Below, in pieces: positions 31,614-43,260 of a stretch of DNA of 64,000 nucleotides. The DNA is taken from contig JAVXUO010002653.1 in assembly GCA_033065855.1 (NCBI GenBank), forward strand, positions 62,001 through 126,000, read 5' to 3'. A program made the position numbers and the translations under genes. This DNA is from Escallonia rubra. Lineage: Eukaryota > Streptophyta > Magnoliopsida > Escalloniales > Escalloniaceae. The notes beneath the pieces are model-generated. The model was not told where the DNA came from. It saw nothing but the letters and a program-made list of their open reading frames with translations, and did no database searches. Numbering within the stretch: position 1 is the first letter of the stretch; every line of letters begins with the position of its first letter.

Positions 31614-31870
31614 TGAATCTTCCCCATATTGCAATCAGATCCATCAGATCCGGGACTCGCCGAACCCTGATCAGCCATTTCCCTCCTAACTCTTTGTATC
31701 CCGCTACCGTGCCCCACCCCCCCTCCGCGACTTGTACTCCCCTCCCCTACTCTATTGTACCCCGCTCCTGTGCCCTCCTAATTTGTATACATTTTATTTT
31801 TCGATTTTGATTGTTGGATTGTGATTGTTGAGAATTTGTAATTACAGGTTTAGGTATTAAAAAATAATTT
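31614..31870. other. Spacer between the repeat copies
   Basis: A C-rich stretch with CCCGCTACCGTGCCCCA-like repeats. A short string GGGACTCGCC at about 31654 also occurs at about 29460 before copy 1, so the duplicated unit may once have been larger. Confidence 0.4.
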
Positions 31871-31879
31871 TTTTAAAAA

Positions 31880-32323
31880 ATTAGTTTGACTTTTAGCGAT
31901 GGATTTTATTCCGTTGCTAAAAGTCTAACTACTATTAATGAACGACTTTTAGCAACGGGAGTTCTGTCGCTAAAGTTTAAATGATAAACGTTTAGCAACG
32001 GAAATTTCATCCTTAGAAGTCAACAATTTTTGGCGACGAAATGCTCCGTCGCTAAATATTTTACGTAATAATTTTTTTTTGAAAAAAATACAGAAAATAG
32101 AATTAGCGTAGGAAAATTCATCGCAAATTGTATTTGTACGTCTGTCGTTCAAGGTCGACTATAGGCGACTAATAGAAATTTTTTGTCATAAATTTTTTAG
32201 CAACGGGGTTGTAGGCAACGAACTTTTAGCGACGGAGCATCCGTAGCTAAAAGTCTTTGCCAACAGATATCTGATGTTTAGCGACGGACATATCTGTCGC
32301 TAAAATTCCTTTTTCTTGTAGTG
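31880..32323. mobile_element. CACTA right end with subterminal repeats
   Basis: Copies of TTTTAGCGACGGA/TCCGTCGCTAAA-type motifs lead to CTTTTTCTTGTAGTG ending at 32323, the inverted CACTA terminus. No CACTACAAGAAAA left terminus is present within 3 kb, so this is a truncated element or solitary end. It lies exactly at the left border of repeat copy 2. Confidence 0.7.
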
Positions 32324-32746
32324 TAAGTCCTCTGCTCCTTTCTCTCTAATCATTAAAGGTTTTTTATGGGAATTGTATTGATGGCTATTGTGAGATTTCT
32401 GTGGGCATGAATTAGGGAAGTCATAGCCATGGTGGTCGTGACTGTGGGCTCATGAAAGTGTGTATAGGGGTGTCGGGAGGAAGCCGTGAGAAAAGGATGC
32501 CTGTTACGCAAGAGCGTGAGTGTTTTGTGAGATGAGGGGGGTTTTGGGATCGCAATGGCTGCCGATAAACAGTCGTGAGTTTATTAGTGTGTATCTATGT
32601 GTTTATGCAGCAAACTGGAAGGCTACCATGAAGTGGGTTTTGCGGAGTGCATGTGGATGTGCATGTGTTGAAGAAGAAGAAGCCACAACCACGAGGCAAT
32701 GGCTTTGTTGTACCTTATGAATTGTTGTAAAGAGGAAGTTGGAGAG

Positions 32747-33017
32747 TCAGTGGCAAGGGTTGGTTCAGCGGTCCCCAAGATCCCAATCCAGGTTTCCCAC
32801 CTGGGTTCGAATCCTGCCCGCCACACTTGTTGGTGGCAAACTTACGTCCTCGCCTTGCTTGTGCTCTACACACGGATCCTTGTGCGCTTCGACCCCGACA
32901 TAGGTGCGGGAATCGGGGGCTCAGATGTGTGGCGGCCTTGTAGGTCCCCGAGGCGCAATACTCCCTGTCGGTTGGATTAGAGCCTTACGATCAGCTTTTT
33001 TTGTACAAAAAAAAAAA
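32747..33017 (+). mobile_element. tRNA-derived SINE
   Basis: Contains an A box (TGGTTCAGCGG, 32761-32771) and a perfect B box (GGTTCGAATCC, 32804-32814), the two parts of an internal RNA polymerase III promoter. A body of about 180 bp, a T-run with GTAC and a terminal A-run at 33007-33017 follow. Short GAGT strings at both ends may be the target duplication. Copy 1 of the surrounding repeat lacks the insert at the equivalent site (about 29910). It is not a tRNA gene, because no cloverleaf 3' half follows the B box beyond the T stem. Confidence 0.8.
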
Positions 33018-33514
33018 GAGTGTAAAACTTGGGGGAAGAAAGAGAGAGAGAGACCCACTGTCGTGAGACAGCCATGAAAAGTGAAAAGTGTAGTTTGTGC
33101 TATGGGATGTGTTGTGTATGATTGTGTGTTTGTACCCAAAAAAAAAAATGTTTGTGTGTGGGAGAATTTTTGTGTGTATATATGTGTGTGTAAGAGTGTG
33201 CGATGTGAGCAGGGGCGGAGCCAGGATTTCATCCCAGGGAGTGCTAAAAATATATAAAAATTAATAATTTTTTTATAAGTAAAATAGCACAAGAAAAGTG
33301 CATTTCTCGACAATACACAAAAAATTACGAAAAAGTGTTTCATTATCAATCCATCAATTATCAATCAAATACGAAAATAGTACATTTTTCGACAATACAC
33401 AAAAATACGAAAAAGTGTTTCATTATCAATCCATCAATTATAAAAAAAAAAGTGCATTTTTCGACAATATCAATCCATCAATCAAATAATCTAATTAATC
33501 AAAAATATTTTATT

Positions 33515-34853
33515 GGGTTAAATACAAAACTGTGCCCTGAGGTTTACACGTTTTTGCACTTTGCTCCCTGTGTTTACAACTTTTGCAATAGTGTCCCTCG
33601 AGGTTGACAAAATCATTGCAAACAGCTCCAAAATTGGACGTCCGTTCAATTTTGGACGTTCAGTCCTCATGTGCGGTGTACATGCCATTTTGGCATGGGA
33701 AAATTTGTAATTTCCGCTACCCATCTTCCCCACATACTTTGTAATTGTTTTCATGACAAAAATGGAAGAGCAGCTCATCTTTCAGTTGGCGTGGAAGACC
33801 TTCGATCTATCTGCAGAAACTCGTTAAGGAAAGAGAATGCTCAAGATAATAGAGAAAGATGAAGGTGTTGCCAGTGAAGTCTTCTATTTGCCTATGAACT
33901 TACGTGGGTCTGCAGATGTCATGAAGAAGCCTATAGTAGATCCAGAAGGTTCTTCAAGGAGCTATGGCTTATATCCAGAGGTGTCTGGATTCTGCGTCAC
34001 TAATCATGGTGGCTGATTCATGCTTGTTGAGGTGATGGAGGAGGTAGATCCAGATTTTTGTGTATGCCAGAGGTAGGGGTCGAGGGAGGCGTTGCAGATA
34101 AAATGGTTCGATTAGTCAGATGGCGGATGTTTGGTGAACTCGACTCTGAAACCATCTCATTTGGAGACATTTCGTATGCCATATTGGCCTGATCTTGCCA
34201 TGGATCTCACTTCCTAGGTGAGGGCAGGTGGATTCGATTAGTGGTGGAGGAGAGGTACCTATTGTGCCAGGTTGATTTTGAATGAGGCAAGCCAAATTTT
34301 ACATATCAAGGAGTGGAATTGGAACAGGATGCCGTTAGGGCGGTAGTATCAGGATTTTGCCTACCACAAGAAGAATATGTGGCCGGAGACGGTATGGGTA
34401 CGTGCATTGTGTCTCCCATTACAACAATGAGGAACAAATGTATTCAAACTCGAAGCTATCGAGGAGAATTTTTGTAGGTTATGATGCCCAAAAGCAACAT
34501 AGCCGTTATCACTGATCCAGCATTTGAGCTTCCAGTTCGCAGAAATGGGGTTTCTCTATATCCCATCAACAGTTGACGAGAGAGAGAGAGAGATGAAGAG
34601 AGAGAGAGAGAGAGAGAGATGAACACTGTGGTTTGTGGAGAAGATATGTAGGGGAAGTTACAAATTTGCCCATGCCAAAATGGCATGTGCACCGCACATG
34701 AGGACTTAACGTCCAAAATTGAACGGACGTCCAATTTTAGAGCTATTTGCAATGGTTTTGTCAACCTCGGGGGACACTATTGCAAAAGTTGTAAACACGG
34801 GGAGCAAATTGCAAAAACGTGTAAACCTCAAGGGACAGTTTTGTATTTAACTC
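33515..34853. mobile_element. Small MULE nested in the hAT-like element, 9-bp TSD
   Basis: Long terminal inverted repeats of about 230 bp (33515 to about 33745 and about 34630-34853) begin GGGTTAAATACAAAACTGT. The perfect 9-bp duplication TATTTTATT lies at 33506-33514 and 34854-34862. The 0.9-kb interior carries no transposase. It has a 59-codon plus-strand reading frame from ATG 33837 (MLKIIEKDEGVASEVF...) to TGA 34014-34016, which I do not recognise, and GA repeats at 34565-34620. The structure fits a Pack-MULE or plain non-autonomous MULE. Confidence 0.85.
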
Positions 34854-35709
34854 TATTTTATTCTTTTATTTTTCCAGTCATGTTTCATTATTGCGTTAAC
34901 CTAATTTCAACCCACTATTCAACTAAATCACACATTCGATATCTCAATCCAATTGGGTCCCATCCTCCATCAATCTCAATATCTCAATGCTAAACATTAA
35001 CCATAATCAATTCCTCAATATCTCAAGATTATCTATAATCAATGCTACACATTAACCATAATCAATGCTCAAGATTATCCATAATCAATGCTAAACATTA
35101 TCCATAATCACTAATCAATGCTCAAGAATATCCATTTATCCTGCTCAAGATTATCCATAATCCATTCTTAATTTCCTATGGCTATGAGCTATGATACCAA
35201 AAAGATAACAAACAAATTTTGTAGAGATGACAACCGGAAAGATCAAGTCAATGAAGTCATCAAGGTGAAATTAAAGTTTCGGAAGTCGGAACATACTTGT
35301 CGCCGACTCGCCGCCCGCCGGAGTTCTTGGCCGCTGGTGGACTGTTGGAGACTTGGAGTGAAGACCGAACTGAAGGTTCAAGGTCGGATCCAGATCCTGT
35401 GTCGTCGTCGACTCGCCGTCGGCGTAGATCTAGAAGACAGAGATTGAGAGATAACCCAGATCGTGGGTTCACCGCCGGCTGCTCGTCAGTCGTGGGTTTA
35501 TGTCGGTGTCGTGCCGTCGTGGGTTCGTGGTTGTCGGAGTGAGGCGCCGGCCGCGCCGTGAGCAACTTAGTCGGTTGTCGGTAGGTGAGAAGAGAGAGAG
35601 AGAGGTCGACAGGAGAGAGAGAGAGAGCCGAATAGAGAGTGTGAAATTATGAAAAAAAAACTATATATATAATTTATTTATTTTCCCAAAATCTGAGGGG
35701 GTACATTAG

Positions 35710-35731
35710 CCCCCCCCCCCCCCCCCCCTCG
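35710..35731. repeat. Poly-C tract
   Basis: About 20 uninterrupted C bases just inside the right end of the hAT-like element. Confidence 0.8.
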
Positions 35732-37290
35732 TACAGCAATGGCTCCGCCCCTGACTGTGAGTGTTATGTGTGGGTTATGTGTTTGTAAATGGGATTAAAC
35801 AAGAAAAAAATGAGGGGGGAAACAGCTGTGACTGTTGTACATTATGTGTGGGTGCTGGAAAAATAAAGAGGAAGCTACTGCCTGATTGATGGTATTTGTG
35901 TGAGTTGGTTTGTGAGGTGTGTAGTCTACTCTGTGTGTGTTCGGGAGCCTTGAAAGTGGGTACAGAAGATTAAGGAGGATGAAGAGTTGATGTGTTGTGC
36001 AGTAAAAAAAAATTTGTATGCTGTGCTTGCACAGTTGTACCACTTGACAGTGGGTATCGTGCAATTATCGTAAATTTTTGAAACTTTTTAAATAGGTTCT
36101 TAGAGTCATAATAGAATTATTGGTAAAATTTCATAGTTTTCTGAAATCGTTTAATATTGTTTTCATAATTTCCGTTAGTTTAGTTTTTCTAAATTTCATT
36201 TGGAGTCTTTAAAATTCTTAATAAATTCTAGGAAAATTTCTATAATGTTTTTATGATTGCAAGAAGTTTTAGTTTCATAATTTTTGGAGTTGAATTTGTA
36301 CAAAATCCATATTGCATTTGATTTAGCAAAATAGATAATTTTAAAATAATTTCGGTGCTTTTAAATCCTAATTTCAGTTCCACTATTTTTCTATATATTA
36401 TGAAACTATCATGAAAATTATGGGGCTTTGATTTGAGCTAGAAGTATTAATTCTTATTATTGGGCTTTTTCTATTATTTCAGAAAATCATTTTTCATTTG
36501 AAAATTCATATTGCAACTTGTTCTACTATTTTATGCTATAAAAGTAGGATTTATTATGAGTTTTGGAGTGTCTTAATGCCTTATAGAGTGTGTAAGGTTA
36601 TCGGTTAGGTTTGACCATCTAAGGGATCTGTTTCGTTTTGGTTTAGGTTGAGAGTGTCAAAGTGAGTAATTAACATTTGATTTATAGTAATTTGTTCTAA
36701 TAAGTAAATTATCAATTTAAGTTAATTCAAGGAATTTTAAACGAGGCTGCGTAACATCGCATAACGTGGATTGAGATAAGGAATTTTATCCAAAAGATAC
36801 TTCTTCACTTTGATATGTTATTTCTATTTGTTTCTTGAATGCCATTGGACTCTGGTTATAAAATTGTGTGACTGCCCATGAAACCTTATTTTGAGCCTTA
36901 AGCGATTTTTGACATTCGTGTCGATTCTCATCTTTGATTACCCATCGAGCATCGAATTATATGTTGAATTAGCGATTATCGTAATCTGAACATTGACATG
37001 AGATTCTACATTGGTGTGTATTGGCAGGAATTGGTGTGTATACGGCGGAGTTGGTGTGCATTAAAGGATTTGGTGTGTATTAGTGTGGGCTAGTACCTTG
37101 ATAGACTAGCAGGTGTACATATGCATATGTAGTTATTAGTGTTAGTGAGCATCGCCTTTGTGGCTTTGCTAAGAGATTACCCTATACTGCCTATGTGACT
37201 TTACAATTTCTCATGTTCAATATCGTCTGTAATTTTTAGCATCGTATTTGAAAGTGTTCTTATTGGTATCTGGTTTAAGGCACTGACTTG

Positions 37291-38730
37291 GCGAAAACAT
37301 TTGATGTTGATCTTGACACCAACTAGTCTTCCTTTCTGTGACCTTACTTCGAAAGTGTGCGCTCTTGCAATTTTTCAATCTAAGCTTCTAGAAAATAATT
37401 CTAAGTTGGAGAGAATATATTATAAGGAACAAGAGAGAGAGAGAGAGAGAGAGAGAAAATAAAAGAGGGGAGAGAGAGGGAAGGAGGGGGAGGGAGAGAG
37501 AGAGAGAGAGAGTCTTCTAAAAGCGGGGTGAACAATATTCATGAACAGTAAATGGTGAACAATGCCCCCTTTTTATGGTTCCTATGTCCCTCTTTAACCC
37601 TACTTCTATCTATTCAAGACTTCCCTTCAATTTATTATTCAAATGTGGGCTAGCAAGGTGACTTGTTGGCTTTTTTATTCCAGCTTTAATAAAACTCAAC
37701 TGCTTAGCTTATAACTCATAGTCTAATTGTGTTACCTATTCAATAATAATTAATTGCACCAAATATTTCTTTTATTATAAAAAACTCTAAAAATTGAAGT
37801 GATTTAGTCAAGGACTTTATGAAATTACAGCTTTAACCTTACTAATTAATCGATGTAACATTGCTTCTCCATAGATATTTGTAATTACGATTAACGTTTT
37901 AAAGTATTGTGTTTCTCAACAATTACATGTTTTTCCATATGTCTCATGTTAATAATTAATTATATAATCATTAAATTGATTTAAGAAACAAGTCAATCTT
38001 TTACTAAGCGGTAGAAACACCTTATTAAAAGATGTGGTCACGATTTATAATGATCAGCTTTATTATATCATCATATGTGAATAACCATAACTGGATGTCA
38101 TGTAAGATCATATTCGCTCATTTTTCATTAAACAAAATCCTAACGTACCGAGGTATTAATGCATGATGTATCTCACTTGTAGGTATATCAAAGCTTTCGC
38201 TTAATGACTCTGAGGATATAACGTTGTATATATAATTAAGAGCATTACACAATAGTTGTTATGGAGATATTTATATAGTCACAGTAAGTTAAAGATAAAG
38301 AACCTCAGGTAGTCATTATTCAATACATAATTGTACTAATATGTAGAATGGCCAAGATAAACCATATCATCTTTGCATACTACAATGCACTACGATTTCT
38401 TTGTTTGTGTGTGTGTGTGTGTGGCGGGGCAGGTGGGGGAGAGATAGAAGGGGGGGGGGGGGGTAGACCAAAAACCTGGATAAAATGCCTTTTGATCTGT
38501 AGCATTTTGTTTGTGTGTTTGCTTTTGGCTGACACAAATTGGGGTTGGCATATAATTGTTGCTTTTTGTCTGTTGTAAAGTGCTAAACATTGTATTCTAA
38601 TTTGTTGGTTTAGGATTATGTAGACTAATCGCCGTAAAGTTTGCATTTTTAATTTGGACTTTTGGTTTATGTGCACGATGGTGGATATACTCTGGCCTCT
38701 GCTATATTATATCATTGCAAAGCAAAGCAT
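37291..38730. other. Intergenic DNA with GA, TG and poly-G tracts
   Basis: GA-rich microsatellites fill about 37432-37512. TG repeats (about 38405-38422) and a G run (about 38449-38462) follow. No gene is supported; reading frames over the G run are artefacts of composition. Confidence 0.5.
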
Positions 38731-38734
38731 ATAT

Positions 38735-40020
38735 ATTGTGAAACCAATAAAATAACCCTAGAGGGGGGGTGAATAGGGTTTTAAGACTACTTTAAAAAAT
38801 AACAACCAACGAACCTTAATCTCAAAAACTTAAGTAAACAAACAATCAATCTCAACACAATATGTAAAACAATAATGTAAAGAGAGAAGGGTTTAGAGAT
38901 ACTTGACAATGAGAATTAAATGGTTCGGCTTGATATACCCACAAGCCTACGTCCACCCCTTCAAGGAAGTCCCTTGAAAGGCCCTAGAATCCACTAGTAT
39001 GATCTTCCTTACGGGTCAAGATCGAACCTCTTACAATCCCTTGATGCTATACCCACATCAAGAACAAGCTTTGACAAACCCAAAGCTCCAAAGCTTGACA
39101 ACCCCAAGCTTTGATACAAGAACCTTTCAATGAAGAAATGAGTACAAGATTTCACTCTTAAGAAGTAGATGAGTACAAGTTGAAGTACTAGAACAAGAGA
39201 GATGAGTGTATGATGACTTATGAAAGTGTATCTCTCTCTAATGTAAGCTCACAATAAATGCTCTCTTGAAAAGGATGAGAAATCAATGAAAACAAGAGAG
39301 ATTTGAACAATTGCTTTGATCTTTGAGAATATGAAAGATATGAGAGCTTTGAATGCAATTGATGAATGAAAACAATGCCCAAGATGAGTATTTATAGAGC
39401 TGGGAATTAATATGACCGTTTGGGGTTAGGTAGGGCATTAAATGCGCCAAACGGTAAATGCAGTCGACTGCAATGCCCATTGCAGTCGACTGTAACCCAA
39501 AAAGTAGCCGTTGGAATTTCAAAATTCCAACTTGCAGTCGACTGCAATGCAATGCAGTCGACTGTAATGGGCTACTGGAAGTATTGCAGTCGACTGCATT
39601 CAATGCAGTCGACTGTAATACCCTACTGCCCAACATGCAGTCGACTGCATCCAAATGCAGTCGACTGCATCCCTGAAAATGATGTTTCCTGTTTTTAAAG
39701 CATGAAAATCTTTTTATGCATGCAAGGGAAACCTATGGGCAAGTTCTAGATATACAGTCATCGTAACGATCATCTCTCTATGTCTAGTTTACAAAGACGG
39801 AAATAAAAGCATGAAAACTTCAATCGTCGAATTTCCTCTTTGATGCGTTCCGTTGAGAGTCTTTGATCGTGTTGCTCGTCTAATAATCCGTTTGCATGAG
39901 TATGAGATTGTTCCTATTGCTTCATCAACTCAATGCATGTTAGACAACATAATCATCAATGTTAGTTATCATCAAAATCAAATATAATCCTAGGTTAAAT
40001 AACCGTAGGGTTAACATGTT
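38735..40020. repeat. Repeat of the TAACCCTA-G-tract-GTGAATAGGG class
   Basis: Starts near TAACCCTAGAGGGG (about 38752), a head shared with the sequence from about 53925 in this window. It ends near CCGTAGGGTTAACA (about 40018). The two ends include an inverted octamer, TAACCCTA and TAGGGTTA. No protein domain is seen. The central part holds the paired palindromes listed separately. The exact transposon class is not determined. Confidence 0.5.
39461..39668. repeat. Four paired CAGTCGACTG palindromes
   Basis: The perfect 10-bp palindrome CAGTCGACTG, usually extended to TGCAGTCGACTGCA, occurs at 39461/39483, 39535/39555, 39587/39606 and 39638/39658. Spacing within pairs is 22, 20, 19 and 20 bp. 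Between pairs it is 74, 52 and 51 bp. Intervening sequence is not conserved. Confidence 0.95.
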
Positions 40021-40798
40021 GTTTCCCTGAGCAATACAGTTACTTATGAGTAGTAGAGTTATTTTATCACCTATAAGTAGTACAATTTAGTTTAATTTAG
40101 AAGTTGTTCCCAACCTATCTTGGTTATACCTATAGGCCCACTGGGGGGTCCCAATTCTCATGACATGTCAGCACATTCAACGGTCAATTTTTCAAAGCTC
40201 ATAAGCCGGTCAAAGTGGCCATGCTCAAGTCACGCGAACTGCTCGTGAAACAACCTTGGCGTGCCTTACACCTTAAGGGGTCGGCCACTTTTGGGGGGGG
40301 GGGTTGGCCACCTTAAGGGGGTCGACCCCTCACCTTGATGACGGACAACCATCGCTCACCACCGCGCTCCGTCGCCGCGACGACCATCGCTCGTTGCCAC
40401 GCTCCGTCGCTTGCCACCGCGGGTCGTCCATGCAACGCTCGTCGACGTCCGTGCACCGGCTTCACAGTGCCAGTCACCCGTGGTTGCCTGACGTTCGCCA
40501 TCGCTCACGCGCCGACCTCGCGACACTCATCACCTGAGGCCACATGCCGTCTCTACGAAGCCTTTCTTCACCCACACGACTCCTCAACGGCACCCCTCGC
40601 CCGCGCCCCTGCTCCATCACCTCACTCATTCCGTGACGCCCGCCATTGCCCACATACTGGATTCACGTCGCCGTGGCCCACGCACCGGCTTCACGGCACT
40701 CGACCCGCGCCGTCGCCCGCGTGCCGGCCTCACGGCACCCGTCGTCATCGCTCGCACGCTGGCTTCACTGTGCCCATCACCGTCGCCCGCACCTGCGC
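40021..40798. other. GC-rich repeat DNA left of the solo LTR
   Basis: From about 40240 the sequence is rich in CACCG, CGTCGC and ACGGCACCCG-like units. Long reading frames exist in several frames at once on both strands, as expected from composition, and none resembles a protein. It continues at 42596 after the solo LTR. Confidence 0.5.
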
Positions 40799-42595
40799 TG
40801 TCACGCCCCCGACCCAGAGGCGGATCAACACAGACTATTTCAAAATATTCCTGTTTACCAACCCAAGCACTTAACAAGAACATAACCTCAAGAACTAATC
40901 AGAGCTCTAAATTATATCTAAAATCAAAGACATTTAAGTTCTTCATCAACGTCTAATAATTGCAGTGGAAGTTTAATAACAATAATCACTTCCCAAACAT
41001 TGGGGTTAGTGGTTACCAAAAGCTACTTAATCAAACTATTACAAGTTCTTATTTTCAAGACATTAAAAAGAGTCTACAATTAAAGAACAACTCTGACTCA
41101 TGCTTATAGATAACTCCTCTACTGGTGTCTCGGCTTAATTACCTGAAATGGGAGGAGAAAGGGGGGTGAGCACAAAGCCCAGTAAAGATCACACGCACAC
41201 ACCCACGGAGTACAACGCAGGTATCCAAGAATATATAGCTGAGTCCAACAAAACATATGAAAACAAAAGTGCAAAGACGATTGAAAATCTGAGCACGACC
41301 AATAATCCCACTTCGGGACATTCCAATCCATCAAATATCAAATCGAAGTCAAAGTCAAATGAACACGGTCAAATAATTGAACTAAAAATCAAATACGATA
41401 CAATCACGTAATACGTGACTGTAAAGCACGTTAACCTAAGCACGCGAAGGTTCTAAGTTCAAAGTTGCATACCGGTAGCAATTTCCATATCATGTCATGG
41501 CATCACGTTAACCTAAGCACGTGAAGGTTCTAAACATTAGTCCAATTCAAAGGGTCCAAAAGACATCAAAGTATCACAAAGATATAGAAGTCACAAAATC
41601 ATCTAAACTTTGCATTTCAAAGAGAATAAATTAACGATTTCAGAAAATACCCGGTATTAGACTCAAATCGAAGAGGTCGGAGAGACAAGTTTAAGGAAAG
41701 TAAAATCGATTGAATCCAAGTTCGTATGATCGCGAAATTATGAAATCACGAGATTTGGATCAAATCTTAAACAAAAGAAAGTGTATTAACACATGACTTG
41801 CCACGTAGGCAGTTTCTCTCGCCGGAAACTCGAAGCAAAAGAGGTCTGACCATATTCTCTAAGCACATTAGTCAAGGAACATTGAAAGGTTTAAAAAGGA
41901 CAAATCAATGTCAACACACGACATGGCCATCCAATGGGTACATGAAAACAAGCATTAATGGCTTCAGATTAGAAAAAGAACAAAAGGTGCAGATGATGCA
42001 CGTTACCTTTTCACCAAATAATTAACGCAACGAGGACTGACAAATAAAAAGAAACGAAAATAGAATTGCGTTCAAAATATGAGCGTATCGGTAGCTAGTC
42101 ACAACCGAAATCCAAAATTACACCACTGTTACAAACGTGATACTCATATGAAGGGTTCAATAGAGGTAGATGATGTGTATGAAATCCTTACCTCAAATAT
42201 ATATAATAGTCTTTACCAAATTGCGATCGCTTCCGAAAACCTCAAAACCTAGATATTATAATTAACCCACTTACGTTAAAATCTTAACAATCACAATTCT
42301 AATATCATCTAATTCATCCTTATAATCAAAAGTGGGTTCAAGAATCTTACCAATTTTGCACAGAAGATTGCAATCCTCCAAAACCCTAGTTTCCTCCTTC
42401 TTCTATTTCTCTGTAACCAAAACTGAATATATCGTAAACTGACTTGGCTAGCCCTTAAAAGTCTCTAAGTTTGATAAATAATTAAAAGACCCCTAATATT
42501 CATTACTTATTCTAAAATACCCCAAAAATAATTAAATTTACAAAGATACTCTAAATATAACAATAATTTAATTACTAGTTATTTGGGGTCTTACA
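40799..42595. mobile_element. Solo LTR, about 1.8 kb, TSD TGCGC
   Basis: Starts TGTCACGCCCCCGACCC at 40799 and ends GGGGTCTTACA at 42595, the usual termini of a widespread plant LTR class, probably Ty3/gypsy. It is flanked by identical pentamers TGCGC (40794-40798 and 42596-42600). It contains no gag or pol, so it is the product of LTR-LTR recombination. The segment around 41150-41190 (GGGGGTGAGCACAAAGCCCAGTAA) resembles sequence near 54850-54885 in the window. Confidence 0.85.
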
Positions 42596-42739
42596 TGCGC
42601 GTTGTTTTCAACACCCCGACGCGCCCATGAGTCGCACCACTGATACAGTCGCGCCCCCGGCTCTATGTCACACTACCATGCTCCTTGCGCTGGTCCATCC
42701 TATCACCGCACCATGCTTCGACCCACTCTCCGGAATGTG

Positions 42740-43260
42740 CAGCATCCCGCAGCGATAGGCGACTCCTTTGGGACACTATCTCTGCCAATGAGCTTTTCAA
42801 CTCCCTTTCTGCCAGGTAGATGGCTCCTCCGGTATGCTACCTTGACGCGCTTCGAGTGCTCCGGCACAAGGACTCACCCGCGGGGATAGGCGAATCCTCT
42901 GGGACACTATCTCCGCCAGGGAGCTTTTTAACTCCCCTTCTGTCAGGTAGACGGCTCCTCCGAGATGCTACCTCAGGTAGACGGCTACCCCAGAATGCTA
43001 CCTTGATGCGCTCCGAGTGCTCCGGCACAAGGACTCACTCGCGGGGATAGACAACTCTTCCGGGACACTATCTCCGCCAGAGAGCTTTTCAACTCCCCTT
43101 CCGCCAAGTAGATGGCTACTCTGGGATGCTACCTCAGCTCGTCGGGTAGACGAATCCTTTGGGATGCTACCTTGACGCGCTCCGAATGCTCCGTCACAAG
43201 GACTCACCCGCGGGATAGGCGACCCCTTCGGGGCACTATCTCCGCCAGGGTGTCTTCGTG
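42740..43260. repeat. Tandem repeat of about 165 bp, three-plus copies
   Basis: Marked by CTTGACGCGC-like strings at 42841, 43002 and 43171 (spacing 161 and 169 bp). Each is followed by GCTCCGGCACAAGGACTCAC, GGGACACTATCTCCGCCA and GGTAGACGGCT-type segments. A partial unit precedes at about 42750. It is part of the GC-rich repeat that hosts the solo LTR. Confidence 0.88.

Larger units (their letters stand above)
33210..35753. mobile_element. hAT-like non-autonomous element, 2.5 kb
   Basis: Termini CAGGGGCGGAGCCA (33210) and TGGCTCCGCCCCTG (ending 35753) are exact inverted copies. Flanking octamers GATGTGAG (33202-33209) and ACTGTGAG (35754-35761) match at six of eight positions, fitting an aged 8-bp hAT duplication. 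Copy 1 of the host repeat shows the unoccupied site near 30055. No transposase is present. Inside are a 70-80 bp tandem repeat (about 33290-33475), the nested MULE, and a GC-rich right part with GTCGTCGACTCGCC repeats and GA tracts. Confidence 0.82.
32330..37290. repeat. Anonymous 2.1-kb direct repeat, copy 2 (with insertions)
   Basis: Aligns with copy 1 throughout once the SINE (about 32750-33012) and the hAT-like element (33210-35753) are removed; the remainder is also about 2.1 kb. Shared strings include AATGGCTGCC, GTGTATCTATGTGTTTATGC, TTGACCATCT and GTGTACATATGCATATGTAG. Both insertions therefore postdate the duplication. Confidence 0.8.

Noticed and set aside
32750..32830. tRNA gene
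   Set aside because: A and B boxes are present, but the sequence continues as a SINE body with a terminal A run, and no complete cloverleaf forms.
34400..34520. Copia integrase-like string (FVGYDAQ) inside the small MULE
   Set aside because: Only about ten residues fit and flanking codons do not. Too short to call a captured retrotransposon piece.
35178..35565. Arginine-rich overlapping frames on both strands
   Set aside because: Low-complexity GC-rich end of the hAT-like element. No recognisable domain.
39461..39668. CRISPR-like regular palindromic repeats
   Set aside because: The host is a plant, units are 10-14 bp with uneven spacers, and no cas genes exist.
40304..40956. Several overlapping reading frames of 60-180 codons on both strands
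   Set aside because: They arise in GC-rich CACCG/CGTCGC repeats, overlap in several frames at once and show no domain. This is compositional, not coding.
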